A DNA stretch of 56,958 bases from a bacterium (GTDB lineage: Bacteria > Bacillota > Clostridia > Oscillospirales > Ruminococcaceae), in the NCBI GenBank assembly GCA_004561545.1, contig SFVK01000008.1, forward strand, positions 1 through 56,958. Direction: 5' to 3'. Numbering within the stretch: the first letter of the stretch is position 1; each line of letters starts with the position of its first letter. The position numbers were made by a program, and so were the translations under genes. This document shows positions 24,088-31,949 of the stretch, piece by piece. The notes beneath the pieces are model-generated. The model worked only from the letters and a program-made list of their open reading frames with translations, was not told the origin of the DNA and made no database searches.

Positions 24088-24805
24088 CCTCCTCTGCCGC
24101 CCGGGCGCGGGCCTTAGGCTCCACCCAGGTCACGGTGGAATCCGGGCCTTTGCGGGCAATCAGCGCCTTGATGGGAATGCCCTGTTCGCTGAACATCCCC
24201 TCGTGTTCGGTGCGGATGTTCCACGCCGGCTCCTCCCGGTGCAGGTCGCAGGTCTGCCAGGTGATCTCGAACCCGGCGGCGGGGAAATAGCCCACGCTGT
24301 CCCGGAACAGGTCGTCATCGTCGGTCTTAAAGTAAATCTCGGCGCCCTCCGGCATCAGGGTACGGTATTGCAGCAGCTGGCGGGGATGGGTCAGCCGGTG
24401 TTTGTTGCTGCCCGCGTTCTTGCTCCAGGGATTGCAGAAATTGATATAGATGCGCTGCACCGTGTCCTCGGGGCTGAATACGCCGGACAGCCGCTCAATG
24501 TCCAGCGAGGCGATGCGCACATTGCCGGTGGGCAGACCTGCGGCCAGATAGGCGGCCTCCACCTTGCGCTTGGCCAGAATGAGCACCTTGTCGGTGATGT
24601 CGATGCCCAGATAGTTGATGTCCGGGTGGCGGGGCGCCAATTGGCTCAAAAACCCGCCCTTGCCGCAGCCCAGCTCCAGATGCAGGGGCTGGTCCGGGTT
24701 GGCAAACTGCTCATGCCAGTGCCCGGCATGGGTCAGCGGCTCGTGAATGTGAAAATCGCAGGCCAGCAGCTCGGGCCGCGCATAGGGTTTGAAACGCATT
24801 CGCAT
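24074..24805 (-). CDS. trmB: tRNA (guanine-N7-)-methyltransferase TrmB
   Basis: 243 residues. It methylates G46 in the variable loop of tRNAs using S-adenosylmethionine. The SAM-binding motif LHLELGCGKGGFLSQLA lies near residue 42, and IDITDKVLILAKRK follows. The TrmB signature INFCNPWSKNAGSNKHRL (usually I-N-F-x-D-P-W-P-K-x-x-H-x-K-R-R-L) has Asn for Asp and an Ala-Gly-Ser-Asn stretch. The C-terminus has FKTDDDDLF and the closing TEHEGMFSEQG. 20 bp downstream of the alaX-like gene. Confidence 0.93.
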   Translation of the reverse strand: MRMRFKPYARPELLACDFHIHEPLTHAGHWHEQFANPDQPLHLELGCGKGGFLSQLAPRHPDINYLGIDITDKVLILAKRKVEAAYLAAGLPTGNVRIASLDIERLSGVFSPEDTVQRIYINFCNPWSKNAGSNKHRLTHPRQLLQYRTLMPEGAEIYFKTDDDDLFRDSVGYFPAAGFEITWQTCDLHREEPAWNIRTEHEGMFSEQGIPIKALIARKGPDSTVTWVEPKARARAAEEDGNA

Positions 24806-24825
24806 AAGTTTGGATTCCCTTTCTC

Positions 24826-25992
24826 TTATTGGTCCATGGGCAGGTTCCGCAAAAAGTCCCGCACAGCGTCAAAATCGGCGCCAGGCAGGCTGCCCTGACA
24901 AAAATTCGGCTTTCCGCCCCCGCGCCCGCCAAAGGCGGCGTTGAGGGCGCGGCAGACCGGCCGGGCATCGCCGCCGGGCACCGTCAGCGCATAGGCCAGG
25001 CCCGCGCCGCCGGGGGCCAGCACCGCCGTCAATCTGCCGCCCGCTTCGGCCGCCGCCAGGCAGAGCCGGCGCAGCCCGTCCCCGTCCGCGCCGGGGCAGA
25101 GCGCCACAAAGGGCTGGCCCGGCACCGCCTGAGCGGCCAGGGCTTGCCCCAGGGTGTTTTGCAGCGCAGCCAGCCGCTGGCGCAGGGCGGCTTCGCCCTG
25201 CTGCAGGGTGGTTACGGCGGGGGTCAGACGCCCCGGCCCGGCGCTGAGCAGCGCCCCGGCCTGTTCGGCGTCCCGCCAGGCCCCGGCCACGGCGTCATAG
25301 GCCCGCTGCCCGCAGGCCACCGCCAGCCGCACGCCGCCCTTGTAGCTCTGGGCGCTCAGGATTTTAATCAGCCCCACCTGCCCGGTGGTGGCCAGATGGG
25401 TGCCGCAGCAGGCGCACAGGTCGGCCCCGCCTGCGTCCACCAGCCGCACCGGCCCGTCCAGCTCCTTTTTGCTGCGGTAGGGCAGGGCGGCCAGCTCCCC
25501 GGGCTGGGGGTACCAGCACCGCACCGGCCGGTCCGCCCGCACGGCGGCGTTGGCGGCGGCCTCGGCGGCGGCCAGCTGCTCCGCCGTCAGGGGCAGGCTC
25601 ATATCCATCCGCACGGCGGGGCTGCCGATGTGAAACCCCACATTGTCCGCCCCGAACATCCTGTGAATGGTCCCGCTCAGAATGTGCTCGCCGGTGTGCT
25701 GCTCCATGTGGTCCAGCCGCCGGGTCCAGTCAATCCGGCCCTCCACCGTGCGGCCCACCGGCAGCGGCGCGGCGGTGCGGTGCAAAATGGCGCCCTCCCG
25801 CACGCGGGTTTCGGTCACGGCCACGCCGTCCAGCGTGCCGGTGTCGCAGGGCTGGCCGCCGCCTTCCGGGTAGAAGGCGGTCCGGTCCAGCTCCACCGCG
25901 TACCCCGCTTCCCAGGGGGTGCAGGCCACCACCCGGGCGGTAAAGGTCTGTGCCGTGGCGTCGGTTTCGTATAATTTCAGGGTCTGACCCAT
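24826..25992 (-). CDS. Alanyl-tRNA editing protein (AlaX type II, with DHHA1 domain)
   Basis: 388 residues. It hydrolyses mischarged Ser- or Gly-tRNA(Ala), acting in trans to AlaRS. The N-terminal beta-barrel has AFYPEGGGQPCDTGTL. The zinc-binding editing site is HTGEH (near residue 98) plus CACCGTH. The C-terminal half (from ~245) is a DHHA1-like domain ending GGRGGGKPNFCQGSL, as in AlaRS. The aminoacylation domain is absent, so it is a free-standing editor. Start ATG 25992 is 7 nt after AAGGAG. First gene of the alaX-trmB-cmpB operon; a TATAAT lies at 26025-26030 on the minus strand. Confidence 0.9.
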   Translation of the reverse strand: MGQTLKLYETDATAQTFTARVVACTPWEAGYAVELDRTAFYPEGGGQPCDTGTLDGVAVTETRVREGAILHRTAAPLPVGRTVEGRIDWTRRLDHMEQHTGEHILSGTIHRMFGADNVGFHIGSPAVRMDMSLPLTAEQLAAAEAAANAAVRADRPVRCWYPQPGELAALPYRSKKELDGPVRLVDAGGADLCACCGTHLATTGQVGLIKILSAQSYKGGVRLAVACGQRAYDAVAGAWRDAEQAGALLSAGPGRLTPAVTTLQQGEAALRQRLAALQNTLGQALAAQAVPGQPFVALCPGADGDGLRRLCLAAAEAGGRLTAVLAPGGAGLAYALTVPGGDARPVCRALNAAFGGRGGGKPNFCQGSLPGADFDAVRDFLRNLPMDQ

Positions 25993-26024
25993 AAAGAATG
26001 TCTCCTTGCAGCCAAATATTTTTT

Positions 26025-26073
26025 ATTATATCATAAATCGACAGTGGAAAAAACCATACAAATCCGTTATAAT
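26025..26073. promoter_or_regulatory. Divergent -10 elements for alaX and the lipoprotein gene
   Basis: TATAAT on the minus strand at 26025-26030 faces alaX; TATAAT on the plus strand at 26068-26073 faces the gene at 26115. Neither has a good -35 box (plus strand TGGAAA at 26045-26050 with 17 bp). The region is markedly A+T-rich. Confidence 0.5.
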
Positions 26074-26114
26074 AAAATTTAATTGAGTGATTTTGGAAGG
26101 GGGCAACCCGAGAG

Positions 26115-27425
26115 ATGAAGCGATTGGTGGCATTGATGCTCAGCGTCTGCCTGCTGGCAGGCTGCGGGGGAGGGGGCGCTTCGGCGTCCTCCGGCACAGA
26201 GACCGCGCCGCAGCCTGCGCCCACCGCCGCGCCCCAGACCCTGACGGTCTGCGCCGCGACCGGCAGCGATACCGCCGCCGTCCGGGCCGTGGAAGGCTAC
26301 GCCCAAGCCCAGGGGGTTACCCTGGAATACACCGACGATGCGCAAAGCGCCGGCCTGGTCCTTCTGCCCGCCGCCCCGGCCCAGGACGGCGGCTGGCTGG
26401 ATTTTGGCAGCGACGATCTGCTCACGGCTGCGGCCTCCCGCGCCGGGCTGGACGGGCAGGAGGGCGTGACCGCCCTGCCCATCGGCCGCAGTCTGTACGG
26501 CTACTGGGCGGACCGCGCCATGCTGGAGGAACTGCTGGGCGGCGACGCCGTCAGTGACCTTCAGGCCGCGAGCTGGTCGGAATGGCGGGACCTGGCCCAG
26601 ACGGTGACCGGCTGGATTGCAACGCCCACGGCGGCGCGGGTGACCCTCAACGGCCATGCCTACACGCTCCCCGCGCAAAAATCCGACCGCACTGCGGCGT
26701 TGTCGGGGGTCTTTGAGCCCCCCGACCCCGCAAATTCCGCCGCCGGAACCGAGAACACCGCCGCGCTCTACACTGGCGTGCTGCTGGCGGCGGGGCAGAC
26801 CCGCAGCGCCGCGACCCTCACCGGCCCGCTCAACGGCCTGTTCAGCGCGCTGGCGCTGGAGCGGGTCTATCAGGTGAAAGCGGAGGGTCAGGCTCTCTTC
26901 CGCCGGGGGTTCCTGGCGGACCTGGCCGCCGGCATGGATGAGGACGCCGCCGCCCGGCTGGTCTCGCTGCCCCTCAAGTGCGACTTTGTGCAGGAGGACC
27001 TCTCCACCGACGAATACAATCTGACCGGCCTGATGAATTACCCGGTGTTTGCGGCACCGGCGTGGCTGGCCATCCCCGCTTCGGCCAGTGCCGAGCAGGC
27101 CAAGGCCGGTGCGGCCGCCATTCTGTGGCTCTACACCAGCGAGGCGGGGGAGCAGGTCCTGAGCGGGGATCTGCTGCTGGTGACGCCCTGGGGCACCGCC
27201 AGCGACGCCACTGCGCCCGCCGCCATGCAGATTGCGCAGGTGGGAACCGGCATTCTGCCCGGGGTGACGCTGGATTCCGCCACCGCCCAGGCCCTTGCCG
27301 ACGCCGGCGCGGCGCTGTATTACCTGGAGGACGGTACCGCCCGCACCGACTGGGGCAAGCCGGCCCGCCAGGCCTGGTTACAGGATGTGATTGCGGTGCT
27401 GGACAACACCAATGCCCAGCCCTGA
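26115..27425 (+). CDS. Lipoprotein resembling sugar ABC solute-binding proteins
   Basis: 436 residues from ATG 26115, after GGAAGGGGG. The signal peptide ends in the lipobox LLAGC (Cys 17), so the protein is anchored to the outer face of the membrane. After a Thr/Pro/Ala linker, the pattern LTVCAATGSDTAAVRAVEGYA and later PVFAAPAWLAIPASASAEQA followed by AAILWLYTSEAGEQVLSG fits family-1 sugar-binding proteins, though similarity is weak. No transporter permease or ATPase is nearby. It lies 16 bp upstream of malQ, which points to glucan use. It might be an orphan receptor rather than a transporter subunit. Confidence 0.65.
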   Translation: MKRLVALMLSVCLLAGCGGGGASASSGTETAPQPAPTAAPQTLTVCAATGSDTAAVRAVEGYAQAQGVTLEYTDDAQSAGLVLLPAAPAQDGGWLDFGSDDLLTAAASRAGLDGQEGVTALPIGRSLYGYWADRAMLEELLGGDAVSDLQAASWSEWRDLAQTVTGWIATPTAARVTLNGHAYTLPAQKSDRTAALSGVFEPPDPANSAAGTENTAALYTGVLLAAGQTRSAATLTGPLNGLFSALALERVYQVKAEGQALFRRGFLADLAAGMDEDAAARLVSLPLKCDFVQEDLSTDEYNLTGLMNYPVFAAPAWLAIPASASAEQAKAGAAAILWLYTSEAGEQVLSGDLLLVTPWGTASDATAPAAMQIAQVGTGILPGVTLDSATAQALADAGAALYYLEDGTARTDWGKPARQAWLQDVIAVLDNTNAQP

Positions 27426-27441
27426 GAGGAAGGAAGATAAC

Positions 27442-29139
27442 ATGGATTTTAAACGCAGCAGCGGCATTCTGATGCCGATTTCCAGCCTGCCCGGCGGATA
27501 TGGCATCGGGTCCCTGGGCCAGCCGGCCCGCGACTTTGTGGATTTCCTGGCCGATGCCGGCCAGAGCGTCTGGCAGATTCTGCCCGTGGGTCCCACCAGC
27601 TACGGCGACAGCCCCTATCAGAGCTGCTCCGCCTTTGCGGGCAACCCCTATTTCATCGATCTGGACCAGATGTCCGCCGACGGCCTGCTGGACCCGGCGG
27701 ATTACCGGGACGAGGACTGGGGCGCCGATTCCGCCCGGGTGGACTATGCGCTGCTCTACCAAAAGCGCTATCCGATTCTGCGCAAGGCCTATCAGAATTT
27801 CCTGACCCAGCGCCCCGTGCCGGGATATGACACCCCGTACAGCGACGACTGGTACCGCTTTGTCTTTTTGTCGGACAGCTGGCTGCCGGACTACTGCCTT
27901 TATATGGCCATCAAGGAGGACAACCGGATGGCGGACTGGCAGACCTGGCCCGCGCCGCTGCGGCTGCGCCAGCCCGAGGCACTGGAGGAATTCCGCCGGG
28001 ACCACGCCGATGACATCGGGTTCTGGACCTTTGTGCAGTATGAGTTTGACCGCCAGTGGCGCGCCCTCAAGCGCTACGCCAACGGAAAGGGCGTCCAGAT
28101 CATGGGGGATATCCCCATCTATGTGGCGGCGGACTCCGCCGACGCCTGGGCCGGCCGGGAACTCTTTGAGATGGACAGTGAGGGCCATCCCCGCCGTGTC
28201 TCGGGCTGCCCGCCGGACTACTTTGCCGTGGACGGCCAGCTCTGGGGCAACCCTCTCTATGACTGGGCCTACCACAAAAAGACCGGCTACGCCTGGTGGA
28301 TTCGCCGGGTGCGCCACGCGCTGGATATCTACGACATTCTGCGCATTGACCATTTCCGCGGCTTTGATACATACTGGGCCATTCCCGCCGGGGAACCCAC
28401 CGCCCGCAACGGCAAATGGGAGAAAGGCCCCGGCATGGACCTTTTCCGTGAACTGCGCACCGCGCTGGGCGAGCTGCCCATTGTGGCGGAGGACCTGGGC
28501 GAAATGTTTGACTCGGTCCGGGAGCTGCTCCGGGAAAGCGGCTTCCCCGGCATGAAGGTGCTGCAATTCGCCTTCACCGGGTCGGACAGCGTGGACCTGC
28601 CCCACAACTATCCCCGCCACTGCGTGGCCTATCCCGGCACCCACGACAACAACACCCTCAAGGGCTGGTTTGAGCAGGAGACCACCCCCGCCCAGCGCCG
28701 CCAGGCCACGGAGTATTTTGCCCTCACCCCTGCCGAGGGGAAGATGACCGGCCTGCTGCGCGGTGTGCTGGCCAGCCCCGCCGAGCTGGCCATTGTGACA
28801 ATGGCGGACTGGCTGGGCGCGGGCAGCGAAGCCCGCATGAACACGCCGGGCAAGCCCACCGGCAACTGGCAGTGGCGCGCCGGCGCCAGGGACCTGACCC
28901 CCGCGCTGGCGCACACCATCCGCGCGCTGTGCGCCCGCTATTTCCGCGCTGAGCCGTTTCCCCCGGCCCAGGAGCCGAAACGGGCCAAGAAACCGGCCAC
29001 CCAAAAATTTGCGGCGAAGAAGCCCGCCGCTCAAAAATCCGCCGCCGCAGCCAAAAAGGAACCCGCCGCAAAGTCTGCCGCCCGGCCCCGCAGGACGGCG
29101 GCAAAGACCGCCAAAAAGCCGGGACCGGCCGCAAAATGA
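27442..29139 (+). CDS. malQ: 4-alpha-glucanotransferase MalQ with a histone-like C-terminal tail
   Basis: 565 residues. The GH77 enzyme transfers maltosyl or longer glucan segments between alpha-1,4-glucans in maltodextrin and glycogen metabolism. The catalytic set is complete: ILRIDHFRGFDTYW (nucleophile Asp), LPIVAEDLGEM (acid/base Glu) and YPGTHDNNT (stabilising Asp). The GH77 core ends near residue 505, the usual length. About 55 further residues (from EPKRAKKPA) consist almost entirely of Lys, Ala, Pro, Arg, Ser and Thr, like bacterial histone-H1-type tails; this is odd for MalQ. ATG 27442 follows GGAAGGA. Read with the lipoprotein upstream. Confidence 0.93.
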   Translation: MDFKRSSGILMPISSLPGGYGIGSLGQPARDFVDFLADAGQSVWQILPVGPTSYGDSPYQSCSAFAGNPYFIDLDQMSADGLLDPADYRDEDWGADSARVDYALLYQKRYPILRKAYQNFLTQRPVPGYDTPYSDDWYRFVFLSDSWLPDYCLYMAIKEDNRMADWQTWPAPLRLRQPEALEEFRRDHADDIGFWTFVQYEFDRQWRALKRYANGKGVQIMGDIPIYVAADSADAWAGRELFEMDSEGHPRRVSGCPPDYFAVDGQLWGNPLYDWAYHKKTGYAWWIRRVRHALDIYDILRIDHFRGFDTYWAIPAGEPTARNGKWEKGPGMDLFRELRTALGELPIVAEDLGEMFDSVRELLRESGFPGMKVLQFAFTGSDSVDLPHNYPRHCVAYPGTHDNNTLKGWFEQETTPAQRRQATEYFALTPAEGKMTGLLRGVLASPAELAIVTMADWLGAGSEARMNTPGKPTGNWQWRAGARDLTPALAHTIRALCARYFRAEPFPPAQEPKRAKKPATQKFAAKKPAAQKSAAAAKKEPAAKSAARPRRTAAKTAKKPGPAAK

Positions 29140-29283
29140 CTTTTTGAACAGTATTGGTCTGAAAATCCAAAAATTCTTTGGATAACGCGGATATGGGAAA
29201 ATCCTGCACGGTGTGGTAGAATAAACTGGACTTGTTTGTGATACGTTTACCATTCTGGTGCCGTGTATAAAGGAGTGCATACC

Positions 29284-30084
29284 ATGCAGGAATATACCCG
29301 GGAAGAGCTTGGCGCAGAGCTGGCCGCACTGCGGACGGTGTTTGACGAGGTTCGGGTGGTGGACCCCCGCCTTCAGATGTGTCTGGATGAGACAACGCTG
29401 GAGCCGGCGGGGCCGGCGGACCCGGTTCCCCGGCTGAACGCGGCCGGCCGCGCCTGGAAGCCCATCATGGCGGATGACGGCGGCTTTGTGTTCTACCAGG
29501 CCGTTGTGGCCCAGGGACGTCCCTGCGTGCTGGCCATGGGCTACGACCTGCCCGGCGCCCTGCCCGACAATGAGCGGGAAGCCAACGCCCTGCTGCGCAT
29601 CCTGAACCAGTACCGCGAGGAGCTGCGCCGGGACTATGTGACCGGGGTCTACAACCGGGCGTTTCTGGACGGCGCCTACCGCACCCGGGTGGCCGAGGCC
29701 GCCCGCAGCGGCAAGCCGGTGAGCGTGGTGGCTGCCCGCGTCAACGAGTACAGCGCCGTGCTGCGCGACGAGGGCAACGCCGCCGCCGACCGCTGCCTGA
29801 ACGCCGCCGCCGGCATTTTGCAGCTGGCCGCCGGCATGGATAAGATTGAGAACTCGGTGGTCCGGCTGGAGGACGGCGTCTTTCTCATCGTGGCCGTGGG
29901 AACCCCTGCCGCCGCGATGGAAGCGGAGGTCCGCCGCGCGCTGGAGGATTCCCGCCGCTGCTTCAGCCTGTCCCTGTCCCGCCGGGGCGTCTTTACGGTT
30001 CAGCTCGGTTCCGCCGACTGGGCCGAGACCGGCAACTGGGAGCTGATGCTGGCGCTGGCTGAGCAGCGTCTGGCCAACGGATAA
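29284..30084 (+). CDS. Degenerate GGDEF-domain protein
   Basis: 266 residues from ATG 29284, preceded by AAAGGAG. The N-terminal ~110 residues are a small sensor-like domain with no recognised family. From ~118, RRDYVTGVYNRAFLDGAY matches the start of GGDEF domains (D-x-L-T-G-L-Y-N-R). VVAARVNEYSAVLRDEGNAA follows, where active enzymes have D-I-D-x-F-K. The active-site loop reads VRLEDGVFLI instead of R-x-G-G-D-E-F, so diguanylate cyclase activity is unlikely. It could bind GTP or c-di-GMP as a receptor, or act by protein contacts. A weak TAGAAT at 29215-29220 may be its promoter. Confidence 0.75.
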   Translation: MQEYTREELGAELAALRTVFDEVRVVDPRLQMCLDETTLEPAGPADPVPRLNAAGRAWKPIMADDGGFVFYQAVVAQGRPCVLAMGYDLPGALPDNEREANALLRILNQYREELRRDYVTGVYNRAFLDGAYRTRVAEAARSGKPVSVVAARVNEYSAVLRDEGNAAADRCLNAAAGILQLAAGMDKIENSVVRLEDGVFLIVAVGTPAAAMEAEVRRALEDSRRCFSLSLSRRGVFTVQLGSADWAETGNWELMLALAEQRLANG

Positions 30085-30092
30085 AAGAGAAT

Positions 30093-30166
30093 AAAACCCC
30101 CTTGGTGTGTCATACTAAACCCGGGAACTTTCCCGGACGAAAAATGGTACACAAGGGGGATTTTTT
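30093..30166 (+). promoter_or_regulatory. Long hairpin with terminator features overlapping the RBS of the 30167 gene
   Basis: CCCCCTTG (30097-30104) pairs with CAAGGGGG (30152-30159). After a bulged G the stem continues as TGTGTCAT / ATGGTACA (two wobbles), about 16 bp. An inner CCGGGA / TCCCGG hairpin (30121-30135) sits in the loop. A-run upstream and ATTTTTT directly downstream give intrinsic-terminator form, yet AAGGGGG is also the RBS of ATG 30167. It may terminate the GGDEF transcript, mask the RBS, or both. Confidence 0.6.
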
Positions 30167-30625
30167 ATGGCGAACGATTCCGCACAGAACCAGAAAATGA
30201 CCGACAATGAGGCAATGCTCCAGGAGATTGTCCAGAACACCGAGATGGGCAAAAACACGCTGGACGAGATGATGGGCCTGACCCATGACCAGAAGCTCAA
30301 GGATGAGATGCTGCGCCAGCGCAAGGAGTACCGCCGCATCAACCAGCAGGCCCACAACGCGCTGGACGCCATCGGCGCCGAGGCAAAGGGCCAGAGCGCT
30401 GCGGCCCGCATGAGCGTGAGCATGGGCATCCGCACCCGCACCATGCTGGACAAGAGCACCCGCAATCTGGCCACCATGCTGGCCGAAGGCTCCGGCCAGG
30501 GCGTGCTGGAGTGCCGCAAGGCCGAGAGCGATTTCCCCGAGGCCAGCCCCGGCGCCCACCGGCTGATGCAGGAGCTTTGCAGCTTTGAGGCCAGCGCCGA
30601 GCAGGCGTGGCGGGAGTTTGTCTGA
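30167..30625 (+). CDS. Small helical protein of unknown family
   Basis: 152 residues, cytoplasmic, no signal or transmembrane segment. It is predicted almost wholly helical and rich in Met, Glu, Lys and Gln: EAMLQEIVQNTEMGKNTLDE, KDEMLRQRKEYRRINQQAHN, AHRLMQELCSFEASAEQAWR. The four-long-helix layout recalls ferritin-like or DUF2383-type bundles, but the metal-binding E-x-x-H pattern is not clear. Only 82 bp after the GGDEF gene, with the hairpin at 30093-30166 between them and the ATG next to its U-run. A strong terminator follows. Function unknown. Confidence 0.7.
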   Translation: MANDSAQNQKMTDNEAMLQEIVQNTEMGKNTLDEMMGLTHDQKLKDEMLRQRKEYRRINQQAHNALDAIGAEAKGQSAAARMSVSMGIRTRTMLDKSTRNLATMLAEGSGQGVLECRKAESDFPEASPGAHRLMQELCSFEASAEQAWREFV

Positions 30626-30643
30626 CCCATTCCCATCATAAAA

Positions 30644-30681
30644 ACCGACACCGGGCTCCACAGGCGGGGCCCGGTGTTTTT
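30644..30681. terminator. Terminator between convergent genes at 30625 and 30694
   Basis: ACACCGGGC pairs with GCCCGGTGT, followed by TTTTT; A-run on the left side. Confidence 0.85.
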
Positions 30682-30693
30682 GCGAGGAAACGA

Positions 30694-31194
30694 TTATTTT
30701 TGAGGGGACTCCGGCTCCTTAGGTCCGCGGTACTGCTGGCGACTGATGCTGCGGGGCAGCGGGATGGAACAGACCACCGCGATGCCCAGCGCGATGGCCA
30801 CGGCAATCTTGATAGTTTCCACGCCCTTGTTGGTACAGAGCCGCTGGTCGTTGCGGATAAAATAGTAGGCCGTGTAGTAGATCCCGGCGCCGGGCACCAG
30901 CGGGAAGATGCCGCACAGCAGGAACAGGGTGACCGGCGCGCGGTGGGTGATGGCGAACAGCCGGGAGAGCGCCGTCAGCGGCAGCACCGCCAGGAGGGTG
31001 GACACCGGAGCGGTCAGCCCCAGACAGGTGTTGCAGAGGACATACACAATCCAGCCCACCGCGCCCACCAGCCCGCAGGCCAGATGGTGCCGCCGGGGCA
31101 CCTGAAAGGCGATGCCGAAGGACATAGTGGCAATCATGGCCAGCACAAACTGTGCCAGAAGGCTGAACCAGACGGGCATTTCGGCAGCGGTCAT
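30694..31194 (-). CDS. ThrE_2-type small subunit of a threonine/serine exporter
   Basis: 166 residues, about five helices. It fits the short ThrE_2 half of the split ThrE exporter family: MSFGIAFQVPRRHHLACGL, then the glycine/proline stretch LCGIFPLVPGAGIYYTAYYF, which is characteristic. It forms the transporter with the product of the preceding gene, which it overlaps by 4 nt (ATGA). Last gene of the nonulosonate operon. The substrate in this setting could be an amino acid or a small acidic metabolite; not shown by the sequence. Confidence 0.85.
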   Translation of the reverse strand: MTAAEMPVWFSLLAQFVLAMIATMSFGIAFQVPRRHHLACGLVGAVGWIVYVLCNTCLGLTAPVSTLLAVLPLTALSRLFAITHRAPVTLFLLCGIFPLVPGAGIYYTAYYFIRNDQRLCTNKGVETIKIAVAIALGIAVVCSIPLPRSISRQQYRGPKEPESPQK

Positions 31195-31949
31195 GCGATC
31201 ACCCCCATAATCCCCTGCATCAGCAGGTAGCCCAGGCTCACGCCGGCGGCCAGGCAGCCCGCCACCAGGAGCGCGTCAAACAGGCGGATGGTGCCCGATA
31301 GATAGTCGGCGTTGATGATGTCCCGGATGGCCATGGTCAGCGACACGCCGGGCGTGAGCACCATCAGCGCACCGATGATGCTCACATTGACGTTGAGCGG
31401 CGCATAGAACCGGTGGGCGATGTGCGCCAGCATTGTGCAGGACAGCGCGGCCAGAATATCGGTGAAAATGCGGCTCATATGATGATGGGCGAACCGTTTG
31501 ACGATGATGGATTCCAAAGCGCCCGCCAGGCAGGACACCAGCATCTCCGCCGGGCCGCCGCCAAACAGAAAGGCAAAGCAGCCGCTGCCCATCAGGCTGG
31601 CCAGATGCTCGGTGCGGTTGGAAAAAACAGGGGTGTCCAGCGCGCGGTGCAGCTCACACTCCGCCCCGCTCAGGTCCAGCTCACCGTCCGCCACCTTGCG
31701 GGAGATGGCGTTGATGGCCTCCACCCGCCCCAGATTGGTGGAGAAGGAGGGAACGTGCCGCACCGCGTTGATGGTGCCCCCCTTGGCGGAGGCAAAAATT
31801 CCGTTGGTCAGCACATACACCTGAAAGTCGGTGATGCCAAGGTTGCGGGCCATGATCTCCATGGTGTCCTGGGCGCGGAAAACCTCGCCGCCGTTGGCCA
31901 GCATGGCCTGGCCGCAGTCCATGACCAGTTCCAGCGCCCGGTCAGCCAC
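31191..31949 (-). CDS. ThrE-type large subunit of a threonine/serine exporter
   Basis: 252 residues from GTG 31949, which lies inside the neuA 3' end (8-nt overlap) 6 nt after GGGAGA; longer frames reading into neuA are not used. The N-terminal cytoplasmic part (~1-110) has the family pattern ALELVMDCGQAMLANGGEVF, and NGIFASAKGG. About five helices follow, with GALMVLTPGVSLTMAIRDII, where the P-G-x-x-x-T-x-A-I-R-D motif is typical of ThrE. Complete pair with ThrE_2. Coupling to neuA is unusual. Confidence 0.87.
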   Translation of the reverse strand: MADRALELVMDCGQAMLANGGEVFRAQDTMEIMARNLGITDFQVYVLTNGIFASAKGGTINAVRHVPSFSTNLGRVEAINAISRKVADGELDLSGAECELHRALDTPVFSNRTEHLASLMGSGCFAFLFGGGPAEMLVSCLAGALESIIVKRFAHHHMSRIFTDILAALSCTMLAHIAHRFYAPLNVNVSIIGALMVLTPGVSLTMAIRDIINADYLSGTIRLFDALLVAGCLAAGVSLGYLLMQGIMGVIA

